A DNA stretch of 64,000 bases from Pseudideonella sakaiensis (GTDB lineage: Bacteria; Pseudomonadota; Gammaproteobacteria; Burkholderiales; Burkholderiaceae_C). This document shows positions 53,321-64,000 of the stretch, one piece after another (position 1 is the first letter of the stretch; every line of letters starts with the position of its first letter). Made by a program: the position numbers and the translations under genes. Where the stretch lies: NCBI RefSeq assembly GCF_001293525.1, contig NZ_BBYR01000085.1, positions 16,197 through 80,196 of the forward strand. Reading direction: 5' to 3'. The notes under the pieces were generated by a model, which saw only the letters and a list, made by a program, of their open reading frames with translations, made no database searches and was not told the origin of the DNA.

Positions 53321-53875
53321 ATGCAACCCATCCCCTTCATCGCCGCGCTGTCGATCGCGGCGTCACTCGGCTCGCCCCCCGCTGCGCACGCCGGCGACGG
53401 CCACGACCACGGCGACGCCGCGCCCGTCGCGAGCGGCCCCGCGCTGCCCCGCTTCGCAGCCGTCTCCGAGACCTTCGAACTCGTCGGCGTGGTCCGCGGC
53501 AAGCAGGTGACGCTGTACCTGGACCGCGCCGACGACAACGCGCCGGTCACCGATGCCGTCATCGAGCTCGAGATCGGCGGTGCCAAGCTCAAGGCCGAGC
53601 CGCACGAAGACGCCTACGAGGTGACGCTGCCGGCCGAGCCTCGGCCCGGCGTGCTGGCCATCACCGCCACCGTCACCGCGGGGAACGACGTCGACCTGCT
53701 GGCGGGCGAGCTCGACCTCCACGAAGAGGCCGCTGCCGGCGACGCAGCGCATGCGCACGGCGGGCAGTCGGTCGCCGGCTGGGCCGCCGGCGCCCTCGCC
53801 GCACTGGGCGTCCTCGTGCTCGTCGGCCGCCGGCTGGCGGCCGGTCGTCGAACCCGCGCCGGAGCCGCCGCATGA
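53321..53875 (+). CDS. Periplasmic/membrane-anchored protein between czcC and czcB
   Basis: The 184-residue precursor starts with a signal peptide (MQPIPFIAALSIAASLG), a GDGHDHGD metal-binding phrase, a beta-rich domain (ETFELVGVVRGKQVTLYLDRADDNAP) and a C-terminal membrane helix (AGWAAGALAALGVLVLVGRR). The domain resembles the N-terminal part of some CzcB proteins, which may have been split off. It overlaps czcB by 4 bp (ATGA) and is thus part of the pump operon. Confidence 0.72.
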   Translation: MQPIPFIAALSIAASLGSPPAAHAGDGHDHGDAAPVASGPALPRFAAVSETFELVGVVRGKQVTLYLDRADDNAPVTDAVIELEIGGAKLKAEPHEDAYEVTLPAEPRPGVLAITATVTAGNDVDLLAGELDLHEEAAAGDAAHAHGGQSVAGWAAGALAALGVLVLVGRRLAAGRRTRAGAAA

Positions 53876-54983
53876 CGCCCGCCCACCGTCTCGTCGTGGC
53901 CGCGCTGGCGCTGTGCATCGCCGTCACCGCACCGGCGCTGGCCGGCGACGGGCACGACCATGGCGACGCCTCGGCCGCCCCCAGCGCCAACGGACCGCAG
54001 CGCCTGCCCGACGGCAGCGTCTTCCTGCCCAAGCCCGCGCAGCGCCAGCTGGGCGTGCGCACGCAGGTCACGGAAGCCGGCGAACTGCCGCGCTCGTTCG
54101 AGCTCGACGGCAAGGTCGTGATGGACCCGAACGCCGGCGGCAAGGTGCAGCCCCTGAACGCCGGCCGCATCGAGCCCGGTCCGCGCGGCCTGCCCCACCC
54201 CGGCCAGGCCGTGCGCAAGGGCGAGGTGCTGGCCTACGTCGTGCCGTCGGCCGCCCCGATCGAGCGCGCAAACCAGGCCGCCCAGCTGGCCGAACTGCGC
54301 GCCGCGAAGGCGCTGGCCGACAAGCGCGTCGCCCGCCTGAACGAACTGGCCGACACGGTCCCGCGCAAGGACATCGAGGCGGCGGAGAGCGAGGCTCGGA
54401 GCCTGGGCGAGCGCATCGCTGCCGTGGGCACCGGGCTGTCGTCACGCGAAGCCCTGGTCGCGCCGGTCTCCGGTGTGATCGCGTCCGCCAACGCGGTGGC
54501 CGGGCAGGTGGTCGATGCGCGCGAGCTCGTCTTCGAGATCGTCGACCCGACGCGGCTGCGCATCGAGGCGCTGGCGTTCGACACGGCGCTGGCGACGGGC
54601 GTCGGCAGCGCCAGCCTGGCCGTGGGGCGCGAGCGCGTGCCGCTGGCCTTCGTCGGTGCCGCACGCAGCCTGCGCGAGCAGGCGCTGCCGCTCGCCTTCC
54701 GCGCCGAGGGCAAGGCACTCGCCGCGCTGGCGGTGGGACAGCCGGTGCGCGTGGTCGTGCAGGGCAAGGACAAAGTGAAGGGCATCGCGGTGCCGGTGGC
54801 CGCGCTGATGAAGAACCCGGCCAACCAGACCATCGTCTGGGTGAAGGCCGCGCCCGAGCGCTTCGAGCCGCGCACGGTGACCGTCGAGCCGCTGGACGGC
54901 GTGCACGTCGCCGTCACCTCGGGCCTGAAGGCCGGCGATCGCGTGGCCACCCAGGGCGCCACCTTGATCAATCAGGTGCGCTG

Positions 54984-54984
<1 letters not shown>
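53872..54984 (+). CDS. czcB: CzcB-like membrane fusion protein
   Basis: The 370-residue periplasmic adaptor has a signal peptide followed by GDGHDHGD, a barrel-sandwich (lipoyl-like) hybrid with GRIEPGPRGLPHPGQAVRKGE, a helical hairpin (NQAAQLAELRAAKALADKRVARL) and the second lipoyl half (APVSGVIASANAVAGQVV). It links CzcA to CzcC. The stop overlaps the CzcA ATG by one base (TGATG). Confidence 0.9.
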
Positions 54985-58103
<3,119 letters not shown>

Positions 58104-58139
58104 ACCCGCTCCCCTCACCCACCCCCTGAAAGGACTCGC

Positions 58140-58526
58140 ATGACGCTGCACACCCTCATCGCCGCGCTCACCCTGGCCGTCGCCGGCACCGCCCATGCGG
58201 CTGGCGAGAAGCACGATCACGCCCACGACCACCAGCCGATGCACGGCGGCGTGGTCGTCGAGGTGAAGGACAGGGACTACGAACTCGTCGCCAAGTCCAC
58301 GACCCTCCAGCTGTACCTGCGCGACCACGGCAAGCCGGCCGACATCGCCAAGGCCAGCGCCAGGCTCACCTGGCTGACCGGCACCGAGAAGCAGGAAGCC
58401 GAACTGAAGCCCGCCGGCGACCGGCTCGAGGCCACCGGCAACTTCAAGCTCGGCCCGGGCACCAAGGCCGTGGCGGTCGTGACGGTGGGCGGCAAGCCCG
58501 CCACGGTGCGCTTCGTGCTGAAGTGA
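58140..58526 (+). CDS. Small periplasmic His-rich protein after czcA
   Basis: The 128-residue precursor has a signal peptide (LHTLIAALTLAVAGTAHAA) followed by HDHAHDHQPMHGG, a likely metal site, and a beta-sandwich-like remainder. It resembles uncharacterised proteins of Czc clusters that may buffer metals in the periplasm. It follows czcA by 36 bp after an AAAGGA site. Confidence 0.72.
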   Translation: MTLHTLIAALTLAVAGTAHAAGEKHDHAHDHQPMHGGVVVEVKDRDYELVAKSTTLQLYLRDHGKPADIAKASARLTWLTGTEKQEAELKPAGDRLEATGNFKLGPGTKAVAVVTVGGKPATVRFVLK

Positions 58527-58575
58527 CCGCCCGCGGGGCCGGGTGGTGGGGCGGCCCGGCGTGTCCACGTGACGG

Positions 58576-59532
58576 TCAGGCGCCGTGCGGCGCCACCTGC
58601 TCGTGGTCGCGGTCGGGCCGCCGCCACGGGTCGACGTGGGTCATCACGTTGAGCACCCGGTGGCGCTCCATCACCCGGCGCCGGGCCTCCACGGCGATGT
58701 CGTGCCCGGCCTCGACGCTGAGCGCCGCGTCGACCTCGATGTGCGCGTCGACGACGACCATGTCGCCCATCTTGCGGGTGCGGATGTCGTGCACGCCCTG
58801 CACACCGGGCGTGGCCTCCACGGTGGCGCGGATCGCCGCGGCCTCTTCCGCGTCGATGGCCCGGTCCATCAGGTCGTGCAGCGCGTCCCAGCCGAAACCC
58901 CAGCCCATGCGCGCAACCATGAAGCCGACGATCGCGGCGGCGATCGGGTCGAGGATCGGGTAGCCGGCGAGGTTGCCGGCGATGCCGAGGCCCACCACCA
59001 GCGAGGAGGCCGCATCCGAGCGCGCATGCCAGGCGTTGGCCACCAGCAGGCTCGACTTGACCCGCTTCGCGACCGCGAGCATGTAGCGGAACAGCAGTTC
59101 CTTGCCGACCAGCGCGGCGCCGACCACCCACAGCGCGGCGCCGTGCACCGTGTCCACCGCCGCCGGCTGCTCCAGCTTCAGGAAGGCCGACCAGAGCATG
59201 CCCAGCCCGACCGCCAGCAGCAGCCCGCCGAGCACCAGCGACGCGGCGGTCTCGTAGCGCTGGTGGCCGTACGGATGGTCCGCATCGGCGTCCTTGCGCC
59301 CCTGGTGGTTGGCCAGCAGCACGACGAAGTCGGCCACCAGGTCGGACAGCGAGTGCATGCCGTCGGCGACCAGGCCCTGCGACTTCGTCAGCACGCCCGC
59401 GGCGATCTGCGCCGAGCTGAGCACCAGGTTGACGGCGACGCTGACCCAGGTGCTGCGCGAGGCCGCCGCGGCCCGCTCGGCCGGGCTGTGCGACAAGTCT
59501 TCGGGATCGTCCTGCGAGATCGTGAATGCCAT
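58576..59532 (-). CDS. Cation diffusion facilitator (CDF) transporter
   Basis: The 318-residue protein has six helices and a C-terminal cytoplasmic domain. Transport-site motifs HSLSDLVADF and HARSDAASS, with Asp/His pairs, are the FieF/CzcD-type Zn/Fe/Cd pattern (DGMHSLSDL; HPYGHQRYE). It exports divalent cations to the periplasm by proton exchange, which would feed the Czc pump. It converges on the czc operon and shares no overlap with the two-component genes behind it. Confidence 0.93.
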   Translation of the reverse strand: MAFTISQDDPEDLSHSPAERAAAASRSTWVSVAVNLVLSSAQIAAGVLTKSQGLVADGMHSLSDLVADFVVLLANHQGRKDADADHPYGHQRYETAASLVLGGLLLAVGLGMLWSAFLKLEQPAAVDTVHGAALWVVGAALVGKELLFRYMLAVAKRVKSSLLVANAWHARSDAASSLVVGLGIAGNLAGYPILDPIAAAIVGFMVARMGWGFGWDALHDLMDRAIDAEEAAAIRATVEATPGVQGVHDIRTRKMGDMVVVDAHIEVDAALSVEAGHDIAVEARRRVMERHRVLNVMTHVDPWRRPDRDHEQVAPHGA

Positions 59533-59541
59533 GTCCGTCCT

Positions 59542-60975
59542 TCATCCCGCGGCCGGCAGCAGCAGCCGCGCCCGCAGTCCCCCGGCGTCGGCGCGCGCCA
59601 GCACCAGGTCGCCACCGTGGCGCCGCGCCAGGTCGACCACGATCGCCAGCCCCAGGCCGCTGCCGCCGCCGCGCTCGTCCAGCCGCACGCCGCGCTGCAG
59701 CACCCTCGCGCGCTGCGCCTCGGGGATGCCGGGGCCGTCGTCGTCGACGCTGATCACCAGCTGCCCGCCCTCGCGCGACGCCTGCACCTCGACCGCGCTG
59801 CGCGCGTGCCGGCAGGCATTGTCGAGCAGGTTGCCGAGCATCTCCTCGAGGTCCTGCGCGTCGCCGGCGAACGCCAGGCCGGGCGGCAGGGCCTGCGCGC
59901 CCAGGTCCAGGTGGCGCGCGGCGTGCAGGCGATTCATCGCGCGCAGCAGGCGCTCGACCACCGGCGCCACCGGGGCGCGCTGGCCGGGCCGCGGCTGCAC
60001 CGCCGCCAGCCGCGCACGCGCGAGCTGCCACTGCACCTGGCGCTCGGCGGCCTGCACCTGCTCGGCCACCAGCGCCGAGAACTCGGAGGGACCGGCCTGG
60101 CGCGCCGCCTCGCGCAGGATCGCGAGCGGGGTCTTCAGCGCATGCGCGAGGTTGCCCGCCTCGGCACGCGCCTGCGCGACGCCCTCCTCCTGGCGCGCCA
60201 GCACCGCGTTGAAGGCATCGACGAGCGGCTGCAGCTCGGACGGATGGCGGCCGGCCAGCCGCCGGGCCCGCCCCTCGCGCACCTGCTGCAGCCCGCGCTG
60301 CAGTGCGCCGAGCGGTGCCAGGCCCACCACGAGCTGGGCCCCGGCCGCCAGCGCCAGCAACAGGCCGAGGCCGGACAGCGAGGCCGTCAGCACGCTGCCG
60401 AAGCGCGCGACGGCGGCCGCGGCATCGCGCGGGTCGCCGGCCACGACCAGCCGCCAGCGGGCGCCCGCGGCCTCGGACGGCTGCAGCGAGCGCTCGACCG
60501 CCCGCAGCGCCTCGCCGCGCGGGCCGGCGAGCGTGTGCCGATGCAGCGCGCCATCGGCCAGCGCATCGTCGGGCAGCCGCAGCACCGCGTCCCACAGCGA
60601 GCGCGAGCGCAGCGCCGGCAGGCCCGGCCCCGCCGGAGCGGGCAGGCGCTCCACCTGCCAGTAGAGGCCGGAATAGACCTGCTCCCAGCGCGGGTCGCTC
60701 ATGCCCCGCGGGCCGATCTCCGGTCGACCGGCGGCATCGACGACCAGCCGGGCGGTGAGCTGGTCGAGCTGCTGCACCAGGCCGAGGTCGAACTGCGCCA
60801 GCACGTGCTCGCGGAACTGCGCCGCGAGCCAGCCGTGCGCTGCCGCCAGTGCCAGCAGCAGGCTGGCCAGGGTGGCGGCCAGCAGGCGCAGCCGCAGCGA
60901 GCCGAGCCATCGCCATGCCGGCCCACTCGGTGCGCCGGCCCCACGCACCGGCGCAGCCACCGGCGACACGGTCAT
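59542..60975 (-). CDS. Sensor histidine kinase (QseC/PhoQ-like family)
   Basis: The 477-residue kinase has two membrane helices (about residues 27-50 and 190-215) around a periplasmic sensor, HAMP, HisKA with His in NLAHALKTPLAI (about 276) and HATPase (NLLDNACRHA; DDDGPGIPEAQ; GSGLGLAIV). It overlaps the upstream regulator by 4 bp. The ligand is unknown; the PepSY gene in the operon suggests control by it or a redox/envelope signal. Confidence 0.9.
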   Translation of the reverse strand: MTVSPVAAPVRGAGAPSGPAWRWLGSLRLRLLAATLASLLLALAAAHGWLAAQFREHVLAQFDLGLVQQLDQLTARLVVDAAGRPEIGPRGMSDPRWEQVYSGLYWQVERLPAPAGPGLPALRSRSLWDAVLRLPDDALADGALHRHTLAGPRGEALRAVERSLQPSEAAGARWRLVVAGDPRDAAAAVARFGSVLTASLSGLGLLLALAAGAQLVVGLAPLGALQRGLQQVREGRARRLAGRHPSELQPLVDAFNAVLARQEEGVAQARAEAGNLAHALKTPLAILREAARQAGPSEFSALVAEQVQAAERQVQWQLARARLAAVQPRPGQRAPVAPVVERLLRAMNRLHAARHLDLGAQALPPGLAFAGDAQDLEEMLGNLLDNACRHARSAVEVQASREGGQLVISVDDDGPGIPEAQRARVLQRGVRLDERGGGSGLGLAIVVDLARRHGGDLVLARADAGGLRARLLLPAAG

Positions 60976-61631
60976 GCCGCCGCCAGCCGGTAGCCGAGCC
61001 CGCGCACCGTCTCGATGCGCAACTGCGGCAGCTTGCGCCGCAGGCGGCCGACGAAGACCTCGATGGTGTTCGAGTCGCGGTCGGCGTCCTGCGCGTAGAT
61101 GTGCTCGATCAGCTCGGTGCGCGAGACGACCGCGCCCGGCCGATGCATCAGGTAGGCGAGCACCTTGAACTCGTGGCTGGTCAGCGCAACCGGGTGCCCG
61201 GCGCTGGTGACGCGGCCGCTGCGGGTGTCCAGCGCCAGCTCGCCATGGCGCAGCACCGGCGAGGCCTGGCCGGCCGCGCGCCGGATCAGGCCGCGCAGCC
61301 GCGCGAGCAGCTCCTCCAGGTGGAAGGGCTTGGTCAGGTAGTCGTCCGCGCCGGCGTCGATGCCGGCCACCTTCTCGGACCAGTCGGCGCGCGCGGTCAG
61401 GATCAGCACCGGCATCGCGCGACCGGCCTCGCGCCAGCGCCGCAGCACGCTCAGTCCGTCGATGCGCGGCAGGCCGAGGTCGAGCACCACGGCGTCGTAG
61501 TCGCCGGTGGCGCCGGCGTGGTGGGCCTCGCGGCCGTCCTCCGCCTCGTCCACCGCGTAGCCGGCGTCCGCCAGGCCGGCGCGCAGTTGCGCGCGCAACA
61601 GCGGGTCGTCCTCCGCCAGCAGCAACCTCAC
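60972..61631 (-). CDS. OmpR-family response regulator
   Basis: The 219-residue regulator has a receiver domain with Asp51 (VLDLGLPRIDG) and Lys in LTKPF, then a winged helix ending VRGLGYRLAA. It overlaps the PepSY gene upstream by 4 bp and the kinase downstream by 4 bp. It likely controls the divergent DUF1924/diheme cytochrome/cytochrome b561 genes (inference from position). Confidence 0.92.
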   Translation of the reverse strand: MRLLLAEDDPLLRAQLRAGLADAGYAVDEAEDGREAHHAGATGDYDAVVLDLGLPRIDGLSVLRRWREAGRAMPVLILTARADWSEKVAGIDAGADDYLTKPFHLEELLARLRGLIRRAAGQASPVLRHGELALDTRSGRVTSAGHPVALTSHEFKVLAYLMHRPGAVVSRTELIEHIYAQDADRDSNTIEVFVGRLRRKLPQLRIETVRGLGYRLAAA

Positions 61632-62023
61632 GGTGCCGCCCCTGCGGTCGGCCGGTCCGCGGCGGTCGCGCCGGCCGGCGCGCCGGGCCGCGTGCGCTCG
61701 CGGCGGCGCAGCAGCTCGCCGGTGGCCGCATCGAGCTCGAGCTTGACCAGGCGGCCGCCGGCCTGCAGGAGCTTGATCTCGTAGACCCAGCGCCCGTCCT
61801 CGCGCTCCAGTTCCACCTCCAGCACCTGGCCCGGGTGCTCGCGCTCGAGGCGCTCGAGCACGGTCCTCAAGGGCAGCACCGCACCGGCCTGCACGGCGGC
61901 CCGGGCACGGTCCTGCTCGCTGTCGGCGCGCGCCGGCAGGCTGGCCACGGCCGCCAGCCCGGCCAGCAGGGCCAGCCCGGCGAGGACGGAAGGCCCGGGG
62001 GGGCGACGGCAGCGTGGCGACAT
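61628..62023 (-). CDS. PepSY-domain periplasmic protein
   Basis: The 131-residue precursor has a signal peptide (SVLAGLALLAGLAAVASLPARA) followed by one PepSY unit (TVLERLEREHPGQVLEVELEREDGRWVYEIKLL). PepSY proteins often act as inhibitors or sensors in the envelope; here it heads the two-component operon. The start at 62023 is 107 bp from the divergent DUF1924 gene. Confidence 0.82.
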   Translation of the reverse strand: MSPRCRRPPGPSVLAGLALLAGLAAVASLPARADSEQDRARAAVQAGAVLPLRTVLERLEREHPGQVLEVELEREDGRWVYEIKLLQAGGRLVKLELDAATGELLRRRERTRPGAPAGATAADRPTAGAAP

Positions 62024-62130
62024 CCGGGAATTCTGCCGCGCCGAACCTGAACGCCCGCTGAACGGGCGGTTCAGCCGCGGTTCAGGAAGGTCCGCGCAGA
62101 GTGCGGTCACTGCCCCCAACGGAGCCCCGC
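62024..62130. promoter_or_regulatory. Divergent promoter region of the PepSY and DUF1924 units
   Basis: It contains GAACGCCCGCTGAACGGGCGGTTCAG-type inverted repeats (GAACCG / CGGTTC pairs at about 62048-62085) including two TGAAC direct repeats, a plausible site for the response regulator. No clear -35/-10 pair. Confidence 0.4.
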
Positions 62131-62574
62131 ATGCCCCCCGCCCTCCCCCCGCCCACCCTCGTCCTGGCCGCCGCGCTGGCCGCCGCGACACTGCCCGCTC
62201 GGGCCGGCGACACCGACATCACGCGTCAGCTCGCCCACTGGAGCGCCGAGGCCGGCCGCCCCGGCGACGTGGCCCGCGGCGAGGCCTTCTTCGGCCGACG
62301 CAACGACGCGGGCGCGTCCTGCGCGGGCTGCCACGGGATGCCCCCGACGGGACCGGGCCGGCACGCGGCCACCGGCAAGCGGCTCGACCCGCTCGCGCCC
62401 GCCGTCCACCCGACCGCCTTCACCGAACGCGCCCGCACCGACAAGTGGTTCCGCCGCAACTGCCGGGACGTGCTGGATCGCGAATGCAGCCCGGCCGAGA
62501 AGGCCGACGTGCTGGCCTACCTCGCCGGCCTGCGGCCGACGGGCGCCGGCAGCGCCACCGGGGGCCCGCGATGA
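62131..62574 (+). CDS. DUF1924-family monoheme cytochrome c
   Basis: The 147-residue precursor has a signal peptide and one heme motif CAGCHG, with the DUF1924 pattern GEAFFGRRNDAGASC and KWFRRNCRDVLDRECSPAEKADVLAYL. Such proteins accompany diheme cytochromes and cytochrome b561 in membrane electron-transfer modules. CGGAG precedes the ATG. It overlaps the next gene by ATGA. Confidence 0.85.
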   Translation: MPPALPPPTLVLAAALAAATLPARAGDTDITRQLAHWSAEAGRPGDVARGEAFFGRRNDAGASCAGCHGMPPTGPGRHAATGKRLDPLAPAVHPTAFTERARTDKWFRRNCRDVLDRECSPAEKADVLAYLAGLRPTGAGSATGGPR

Positions 62575-63092
62575 GCCGCCTTGGACGCCCCGCCACCCTC
62601 GCCGTGCTGGCGGCCGCCCTGGGGCTGGCCGCTGCGGGCGCCGTCCGCGCCGACGGCGGACGCACCGCGATGCCGCCCGGCGCGCCGCCCGCGTACGCGC
62701 AGGAGTGCGGCGCCTGCCACCTCGCCTACCCGCCCGGCCTGCTGCCCGCGCGCTCGTGGCAGCGGCTGGCGGGCGGGCTCGACCACCACTTCGGCACCGA
62801 CGCCTCGCTGGACGCGGCGACGGCGCAGTCGATCGCCACCTGGCTGCAGGCCCACGCGGCGCGCGGCGGCCGCGCCGCCGAGGAGCCGCCGCAGGACCGC
62901 ATCACGCGGGCCGCCTGGTTCCAGCGCAAGCACCGCCACATCGAACCGGCTGTCTGGACGCTGCCCGCCGTGCGTGGCGCGGCCCACTGCGCCGCCTGCC
63001 ACGAGGGTGCCGCGCGGGGGCGCTTCGACGACGACGCGCTGCGCCAGCCCGCGGGCCTGACGCCCCGGCAGCGCCGGGCGTGGTCCGACTGA
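62571..63092 (+). CDS. Diheme cytochrome c (DHC type)
   Basis: The 173-residue precursor has a signal peptide and two heme motifs, CGACH and CAACHEG, in the order of the DHC family with the phrase AYPPGLLPARSWQRLAGGLDHHFG. It is coupled to the DUF1924 gene. DHC proteins are periplasmic electron carriers of mainly unknown partner; reported in Rhodobacter as oxygen-binding-related (SHP/DHC). The cytochrome b561 gene follows after 50 bp. Confidence 0.87.
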   Translation: MSRLGRPATLAVLAAALGLAAAGAVRADGGRTAMPPGAPPAYAQECGACHLAYPPGLLPARSWQRLAGGLDHHFGTDASLDAATAQSIATWLQAHAARGGRAAEEPPQDRITRAAWFQRKHRHIEPAVWTLPAVRGAAHCAACHEGAARGRFDDDALRQPAGLTPRQRRAWSD

Positions 63093-63142
63093 CGCCTCCG
63101 CCCCGCCCCCCGCCTTCGACCGACGAGCCTTCCGGAGCCCCC

Positions 63143-63943
63143 ATGCCCTCGAGCGCCTCCTCCCTTCCCGCACGCGATCCCGCGCCCCGGCCGGCCCCCG
63201 GTCGGCGTGTCACGGACGCGCCGACCCGCATGTTCCATGCGCTGTTCGCCGCCAGCTTCACCGGCGCCTACCTGAGCGCGGACAGCGAGTCCTGGCGCCT
63301 GCTGCACGTCACGCTGGGCAGCCTCGCCGGCGCGCTGCTGCTGTGGCGCGTCGTCTACGGGCTGGTGGGCCCGCGCCATGCCCGGCTGACCTTGCTGGGC
63401 CGACGCGTGGCCGGCCTGGCGGCCTGGCTGCGCGGCCTGGCCAGCCACCGGTCCGGGCCGGGTGCGCTCGCGCGGCAGGGGCTGCCGCTGGCCATGGGGG
63501 CGGTGCTGGTCACGTTGCTGGCGCTGGCGGTGCCGCTGGTGCTGAGCGGCCTCGGCAACGACCAGGGCTGGGGCGGGGCCGCCGCCGAGCAGCTGCTGGA
63601 AGAGGTTCACGAGTTCCTCGGCAACACCGTCCTCGCCCTCGTGCTGGCCCACCTCGGCCTGCTGGCACTGCTCGGCCTGCTGCGGCGCCAGAACCCCGCG
63701 CTGCCGATGCTGAGCGGGCGGGTGCCCGGATCCGGGCCCGACCGGGTCACGCACGACCGCGCGGGGCTGGCGGTGCTGCTGCTGCTCGCGGCGCTGGCCT
63801 TCGGGGCATGGCAGCTCTCCGCCGCGCCGGGCGACGCCGGAGCGGGCACGACCGACAAGGGCACGACCGAGGCGGCCGCGGCCGGGGCCCCGCCCGCCCC
63901 CGCCCGCCGGGCACGCGCGCCGCACGGCGACGATGACGACTGA
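63143..63943 (+). CDS. Cytochrome b561-type membrane electron carrier
   Basis: The 266-residue membrane protein has four membrane helices plus a fifth C-terminal helix and heme-ligand His in RMFHALFAAS, LLHVTLGSLAG and VHEFLGNTVLALVLAHLGL. It probably moves electrons between the quinone pool and the diheme cytochrome. The last 45 residues are Ala/Gly/Thr-rich with an acidic DDDD end. The stop is at 63943; the remaining 57 bases to the window end show nothing clear. Confidence 0.86.
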   Translation: MPSSASSLPARDPAPRPAPGRRVTDAPTRMFHALFAASFTGAYLSADSESWRLLHVTLGSLAGALLLWRVVYGLVGPRHARLTLLGRRVAGLAAWLRGLASHRSGPGALARQGLPLAMGAVLVTLLALAVPLVLSGLGNDQGWGGAAAEQLLEEVHEFLGNTVLALVLAHLGLLALLGLLRRQNPALPMLSGRVPGSGPDRVTHDRAGLAVLLLLAALAFGAWQLSAAPGDAGAGTTDKGTTEAAAAGAPPAPARRARAPHGDDDD

Positions 63944-64000
63944 CGAGCCAGGACCGCGGCCGGGCGCCGCTTCGCCGCTTGTATGTTCAGCGCAGACCAG

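Overview
The window is very GC-rich (above 70% by eye), gene-dense DNA from a bacterial chromosome or large replicon. Protein content points to a betaproteobacterium of the order Burkholderiales, perhaps near Rubrivivax, Piscinibacter or Methylibium: a complete Sox cluster, Czc-type metal efflux, Coq7, LivF paired with an acyl-CoA ligase, and many two-component and c-di-GMP genes. That placement is inference from gene content. No rRNA, tRNA, CRISPR array, transposase or phage gene was seen.

Layout. 1-5.0 kb: the end of a branched-chain-type ABC uptake cluster (binding protein, LivF), an acyl-CoA ligase, a TetR regulator, a VOC protein and a flavin reductase. 5.1-8.1 kb: a PTS EIIA-like protein, a KdpD-like kinase lacking the KdpD N-terminus, and a KdpE-like regulator, without kdpFABC. 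8.2-11.5 kb: a secreted prolyl oligopeptidase and an orphan protein. 11.6-22.6 kb: thiosulfate oxidation. soxC-D-Y-Z-A-X-B run on the minus strand, preceded by dsrE-like, ArsR-regulator, cytochrome c and SoxH-like genes, with soxE-soxF diverging. A 16-bp perfect palindrome upstream of the cytochrome c/ArsR unit has degenerate copies upstream of soxB and soxY. 22.7-29.0 kb: a zinc-ribbon membrane protein, an MHYT-GGDEF-EAL protein with a good sigma-28 promoter, an unknown gene, and a winged-helix/STAND ATPase regulator.

29.1-45.0 kb is the most interesting region. It holds stress-type genes (MgtC, large-subunit catalase, Zn-alcohol dehydrogenase, SDR, GlsB-like, DUF6496, DUF1440, epimerase, DUF2269, CBS-pair protein, Gly-rich protein, hemerythrin) together with a gene for sigma-54 (RpoN). 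Eleven transcription units here have a GG-N10-GC element ending in TTGC at a plausible distance from the start codon. A twelfth, weaker site lies ahead of a hairpin-plus-T-run terminator and could make a small RNA. I read this as a self-contained sigma-54 stress regulon. Within it a hybrid sensor kinase carries three single-base frameshifts, and the alcohol dehydrogenase has a nonsense codon 18 codons before its natural end.

45-48.4 kb: a GAF-PAS-GGDEF-EAL protein and a DUF393-Coq7 fusion. 48.4-59.5 kb: metal resistance, made of a His-tract P-type ATPase divergent from a CadR-like MerR regulator, a czcI-C-x-B-A operon plus a small periplasmic protein, and a CDF transporter. 59.5-63.9 kb: a PepSY/response regulator/kinase operon diverging from a DUF1924 cytochrome, a diheme cytochrome c and a cytochrome b561, which look like one membrane electron-transfer module with its own control.
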